Shown: one piece after another, positions 5,400-8,066 of the stretch
How positions within the stretch are numbered: the stretch's first letter is position 1
Layout: each line of letters starts with the position of its first letter
Source of the DNA: Apopatocola sp963628785
GTDB lineage: Bacteria > Bacillota > Clostridia > Oscillospirales > Oscillospiraceae
Reading direction: 5' to 3'
DNA: 8,066 bases
Assembly (NCBI GenBank): GCA_963628785.1
Contig: CAVGGQ010000090.1
Location: 1 to 8,066 of the forward strand
The notes under the pieces: generated by a model
What the model was told of the DNA's origin: nothing
Database searches by the model: none
Seen by the model: only the letters and a program-made list of their open reading frames with translations
Program-made: the position numbers and the translations under genes

Positions 5400-7186
5400 A
5401 TAGCTCTTGTGGCTTCTCGGAGCCAGGTGCGTTCTTCTTCGGTGAGGAGGGGGGCGATGGTTTTGTAGACGCCGGCATGGTACTCGTTGAGTTGACGGCG
5501 TTCGGTGGAGGTGAGGGTGTCGACATCGACGGCGTCGAGATCGATGGGTGCGTAGGTGATGTTCCGGAAGTACATGAACTGTCCGTACTCGTTCTTCTCG
5601 CCGCGGCGGCAGAGGAGCTCGCTCTCGATGCGCACGCCATGGGAGCCGGCGATGTAGATGCCCGGCTCGTCGGTGGTGATCATGCCCTCTTCGAGGACGC
5701 TGCCCTCGCTGCGGTCGGGCGACTCGCGCCAGCGGAAGCCGTTCGGGCCTTCGTGGACATTCAGGATGTGGCCGACACCGTGGCCGGTGCCGTGCTTATA
5801 GTCCATGCCGACTTCCCACAGTGGGCCGCGGGCGAGGACATCGAGGTTGAGGCCGGTAACGCCGTACACGAAGCGCGCATTCGCAAGATTCAGATGCGAG
5901 CGGAGCGTGCGCGTGAAGTCAGCGCGTTCGGCGTCCGTGATGGGACCGAGGGCGTAGGTGCGGGTGATGTCGGTGGTGCCTTCGAGGTAGTGTCCGCCGG
6001 AATCGACGAGCAGCAGGCCGTGCGGCTCGAGCGGAATGTCGGTCTCGGGCGTCGGCTCATAGTGGATGACTGCGCCGTGCGCACCGTAGGCGCAGATGGT
6101 CTCGAAGCTCAAATCGAGGAAGCCTTCCTGCTCGGCGCGGCGTGCGGCGAGGTAGGCGGAGGCGGACAGCTCGGTCATCGGGATCTTACCGATGTTTTTC
6201 TTGAGCCAGTAGGAGAATTTGCATACCGCAACGCCGTCCTTGATGTGGGCGTTCATGGTGTTCTTTAGCTCGGTCTCGTTCTTGACGGCCTTCATGAACA
6301 CGGTCGGGTTGAGACCCTGCACGGTCTTCACGTCCTCGTGCAGCTCGGAAACAAGGCGGTAGTTGCAGACGCCCTTGTCGAGCAGCACGGTCTTCCCCGC
6401 CGGGATAGAGGCGGCATAGTCGTAGAAGCTCTCGTAGGGGCGCGTTTCGACGCCGTTCTCGGCGAGGTAGGCGCGCAGCTCCGGCGTGAGCACCTTGTCC
6501 TGCACGAACCACAGGCACTCCGTGTCCGTGAGAGCAAGATAGGAGAGCACGACCGGCACATAGTCGATGTCGCCGCCGCGCACATTGAGAAGCCACGCGA
6601 TGTCGTAGAGTGAGGTGAGCAGATGCACATCCGCGCCCTTTTCCTTCATTTCCTCGCGCACGGCCGCGACCTTTTCCACCATGGGCTTGCCGGAATACTC
6701 GAGGGGCAGGATGCGCACCGGGGCGTGCGAAAGCTCCGGACGGTCGTCCCAGATGATACCGATGAGGTCTTCGGACACGGCGAGAGAGGCGTGCTTTTTC
6801 TCGGCGATTGCGCGGAACGAAGCGCCGAGCGAGGCGTTGATGACGCGGCCGTCAAAGCCGAGCACGCCGCCCTCGGGGAGGTTCGCGGTGATGCACTCGG
6901 TGATCTTCGGCACACCCGGCTCGCCCATGCGGCAGAGCGTCACGCCCGTGCCTTCGAGCTGGTCGGCGGCCTGCAGGAAATAGCGGCCGTCTGTCCAGAG
7001 GAGTGCCTCGTCCTTCGTGACGATCGCCGTGCCGGCGCTGCCGGTGAAGCCGGTAATGTACTCACGCGCCTTGAAGTGCGCGCCGACGTACTCGGACTCG
7101 TGGAAATCCGCCGTCGGGACAACATACATGTCGATGCCGCGCTTTTGCATTTCCGCGCGCAGCCGTTGGATTCGTTCGGGAATCAT
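5396..7186 (-). CDS. Xaa-Pro aminopeptidase, large aminopeptidase P family (M24)
   Basis: 596 residues; removes N-terminal residues preceding proline from peptides, expected to be cytosolic (no signal peptide). The length and three-domain plan fit the large APP1-type family: two creatinase-like N-terminal domains (about 1-300, with FTGSAGTAIV and LLWTDGRYF) and a C-terminal pita-bread M24 domain. All five dimetal ligands are visible: D395 (LLVDSGG), D406 (TTDITRT), H469 (HGTGHGVGH), E507 (TTDEPGIY) and E521 (VRIESE). The ATG at 7186 is preceded by AGGAGG (7199-7194); the open frame extends to 7540, but that part overlaps ylmH and is a shadow. It lies 32 nt after ylmH, so it is probably co-transcribed. 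The C-terminus (WLREATRAI) is of normal length, and its TAA stop (5398-5396) lies within element copy 3. Confidence 0.95.
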   Translation of the reverse strand: MIPERIQRLRAEMQKRGIDMYVVPTADFHESEYVGAHFKAREYITGFTGSAGTAIVTKDEALLWTDGRYFLQAADQLEGTGVTLCRMGEPGVPKITECITANLPEGGVLGFDGRVINASLGASFRAIAEKKHASLAVSEDLIGIIWDDRPELSHAPVRILPLEYSGKPMVEKVAAVREEMKEKGADVHLLTSLYDIAWLLNVRGGDIDYVPVVLSYLALTDTECLWFVQDKVLTPELRAYLAENGVETRPYESFYDYAASIPAGKTVLLDKGVCNYRLVSELHEDVKTVQGLNPTVFMKAVKNETELKNTMNAHIKDGVAVCKFSYWLKKNIGKIPMTELSASAYLAARRAEQEGFLDLSFETICAYGAHGAVIHYEPTPETDIPLEPHGLLLVDSGGHYLEGTTDITRTYALGPITDAERADFTRTLRSHLNLANARFVYGVTGLNLDVLARGPLWEVGMDYKHGTGHGVGHILNVHEGPNGFRWRESPDRSEGSVLEEGMITTDEPGIYIAGSHGVRIESELLCRRGEKNEYGQFMYFRNITYAPIDLDAVDVDTLTSTERRQLNEYHAGVYKTIAPLLTEEERTWLREATRAI

Positions 7187-7218
7187 TGTTTTTCCTCCTG
7201 ATGATGAAATGTATTTTC

Positions 7219-7962
7219 TCATATCCGCCGCTCGGCGGTAACGAAAATACGGTCTTTGCGGGAACGCCCGCCGGTATCGGTGACGGTCCCCTTTCCTTTG
7301 CCGCGCACGGAGAGCACATCGCCCTCGCGGATGGGAGCGTCCGTGCGGAGGCATGGCACATAGTTGAGCGACACGCTGCCGAGCCGGATGAGCTCCGCCG
7401 CGCTCGTGCGCGAGAGGCGGAAAAGTCCTGCCGCCACGGCGTCGAGCCGCAGGCTCTGCACCGTGAAGCTCACTGTCTCGGTTTTGTACTGCTCCTCGGG
7501 CACATCGGCGAGAGGGATGACTTTTCCGCGCACGGTACACCGTCCCGCGCGCTCAAGGGAGGCGAGCGTGTCGGCCACGCTCGGCAGGCAGAACACCCAC
7601 GCATCCGTGCCTTGGATGCGGATGTCGCCCACACACTCGCGCCGCACGCCCAGCGCAAGCAGTGCGCCGAGATAGTCGCGGTGTCCCGGCTCGCCGAAGA
7701 AGCTTTGAAAATGCACGGCGGTGATGTAATCGGAGGCGTCGAAGTCCTCCGGGGTGAGGTAAAACGGCAGAAAGAACGCACACGTTCTCTCGCACTCTGC
7801 GCCGCCGCCCGTGAATACCGTGACGGCCTCGCGCACGGCGGGCGATGCCGTGAGCTCCAGCCGCTCCGCCGGCGTGAGAAATGCGGTAGAGGTCACACAC
7901 CCCGTCCGCTCACAGCGCGCCGCAAGATCCTCCGCGCGCCGGATCAAATCATTATTTTCCAT
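7219..7962 (-). CDS. ylmH: YlmH-family S4-domain RNA-binding protein
   Basis: 247 residues, usual family length. The N-terminal two thirds carry the family's characteristic HRDYLGALLALGVRRECVGDI (94-114) and a YKTETVSFTVQSLRLDAV junction. The S4 RNA-binding domain is at about 170-225 (LFRLSRTSAAELIRLGSVSLNY...IREGDVLSVRGKGKG). In Bacillus subtilis YlmH lies in the ylm-divIVA cluster and binds 50S-nascent-chain complexes in ribosome-associated quality control; the same role is plausible here, in the cytoplasm. Here its neighbour is an aminopeptidase; other ylm genes and divIVA are not in the window. The ATG at 7962 has no Shine-Dalgarno and lies only 7 nt after the -10 box, so the message may be leaderless. 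Stop TGA at 7219. Confidence 0.93.
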   Translation of the reverse strand: MENNDLIRRAEDLAARCERTGCVTSTAFLTPAERLELTASPAVREAVTVFTGGGAECERTCAFFLPFYLTPEDFDASDYITAVHFQSFFGEPGHRDYLGALLALGVRRECVGDIRIQGTDAWVFCLPSVADTLASLERAGRCTVRGKVIPLADVPEEQYKTETVSFTVQSLRLDAVAAGLFRLSRTSAAELIRLGSVSLNYVPCLRTDAPIREGDVLSVRGKGKGTVTDTGGRSRKDRIFVTAERRI

Positions 7963-7969
7963 ACATTCG

Positions 7970-7999
7970 ATTATACCACGCTAACTCCCCGTTTGACAA
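7970..7999 (-). promoter_or_regulatory. Sigma-A promoter of the ylmH-aminopeptidase operon
   Basis: Minus-strand -35 TTGTCA (7999-7994), 18-bp spacer, perfect -10 TATAAT (7975-7970). TGTCAAA occurs twice on the minus strand (8010-8004 and 7998-7992), 12 bp apart, the inner copy overlapping the -35; a possible activator or repressor site. The predicted start is at or next to the ATG at 7962. The promoter lies just inside the right inverted repeat, so it would move with the segment if it inverted. Confidence 0.8.
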
Positions 8000-8010
8000 C
8001 ATATTTGACA

Positions 8011-8066
8011 CGCAAATTGCAAGTGCAAGTTGGACACCTGCATGGTAGAAATTAGTTAATCAGAGC
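8011..8066. repeat. 56-bp terminal inverted repeat, right arm
   Basis: Exact reverse complement of 1-56. The internal palindrome is at 8017-8028. The arm lies upstream of the ylmH promoter and holds no gene of its own. Both arms flank operons that read inward. Confidence 0.95.

Noticed and set aside
5381..6268. 295-codon plus-strand open frame opposite the aminopeptidase
   Set aside because: Antisense to a complete M24 enzyme, low-complexity Val/Ala/Gly/Asp composition, starts within the repeat element; a mirror of codon bias.
7187..7540. 118-codon N-terminal extension of the aminopeptidase
   Set aside because: It lies inside ylmH in another frame and is Arg/Ala/Pro-rich shadow sequence; the AGGAGG before ATG 7186 fixes the start.
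7186..8055. 289-codon plus-strand open frame opposite ylmH, ending in the inverted repeat
   Set aside because: Antisense to ylmH, with no recognisable domain; its first codons overlap the aminopeptidase start and its tail is repeat sequence.
1..8066. Prophage fragment, suggested by the CI/LexA-like repressor
   Set aside because: No integrase, phage structural, lysis or replication genes are present; neighbours are ordinary housekeeping and signalling genes.

Overview
The window reads as chromosomal DNA from a GC-rich member of the Bacillota. The reasons are strong AGGAGG-type ribosome binding sites, near-consensus sigma-A promoters in short AT-rich gaps, a YlmH-type S4 protein, and typical Firmicute OmpR/histidine-kinase and Xre-S24 families. 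The dispersed palindromic repeats and the GC content make me lean to Negativicutes (Selenomonas-like). That placement is from memory of similar genomes and is not proven here. I see no tRNA, rRNA, CRISPR array, transposase or recombinase, and no stretch over 300 bases lacks a gene.

Layout: (1) bases 1-56 are one arm of a perfect 56-bp inverted repeat whose other arm is 8011-8066, so the window is exactly bounded by it. (2) 90-2023 (+) is a two-component operon: an OmpR-type response regulator overlapping its sensor kinase by 7 bp. (3) 2020-2185 is a 166-bp palindromic MITE-like element between two convergent genes. (4) 2194-3267 (-) encodes a PAP2 membrane phosphatase fused in frame to a C-terminal barstar-like (RNase inhibitor) domain. 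(5) 3336-3938 (-) encodes an Xre-S24 self-cleaving repressor; divergent from it is a small conserved protein (4149-4475, +), with two back-to-back consensus promoters and nested palindromes between them. (6) 4633-5259 (+) encodes a second, unrelated PAP2-like membrane protein with a clear terminator. (7) 5396-7186 and 7219-7962 (-) form an operon of ylmH followed by a large Xaa-Pro aminopeptidase.

How the parts may work together: the S24 repressor, the small divergent gene and the PAP2-barstar gene look like a LexA/CI-type (DNA-damage or stress derepressed) neighbourhood. A 15-bp palindrome sits over the -10 box of the PAP2-barstar promoter. The two-component system probably signals envelope state, but its target is not visible. 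The ylmH-aminopeptidase pair joins a ribosome-associated RNA-binding protein to a cytosolic peptidase.

The most unusual points are the PAP2-barstar fusion, the 56-bp perfect inverted repeats that bracket two inward-facing operons (candidate invertible segment or collapsed dispersed repeat), and a small palindromic repeat family (three copies) whose terminal TAA coincides with, or lies in frame just behind, the stop codon of every gene whose 3' end it abuts.
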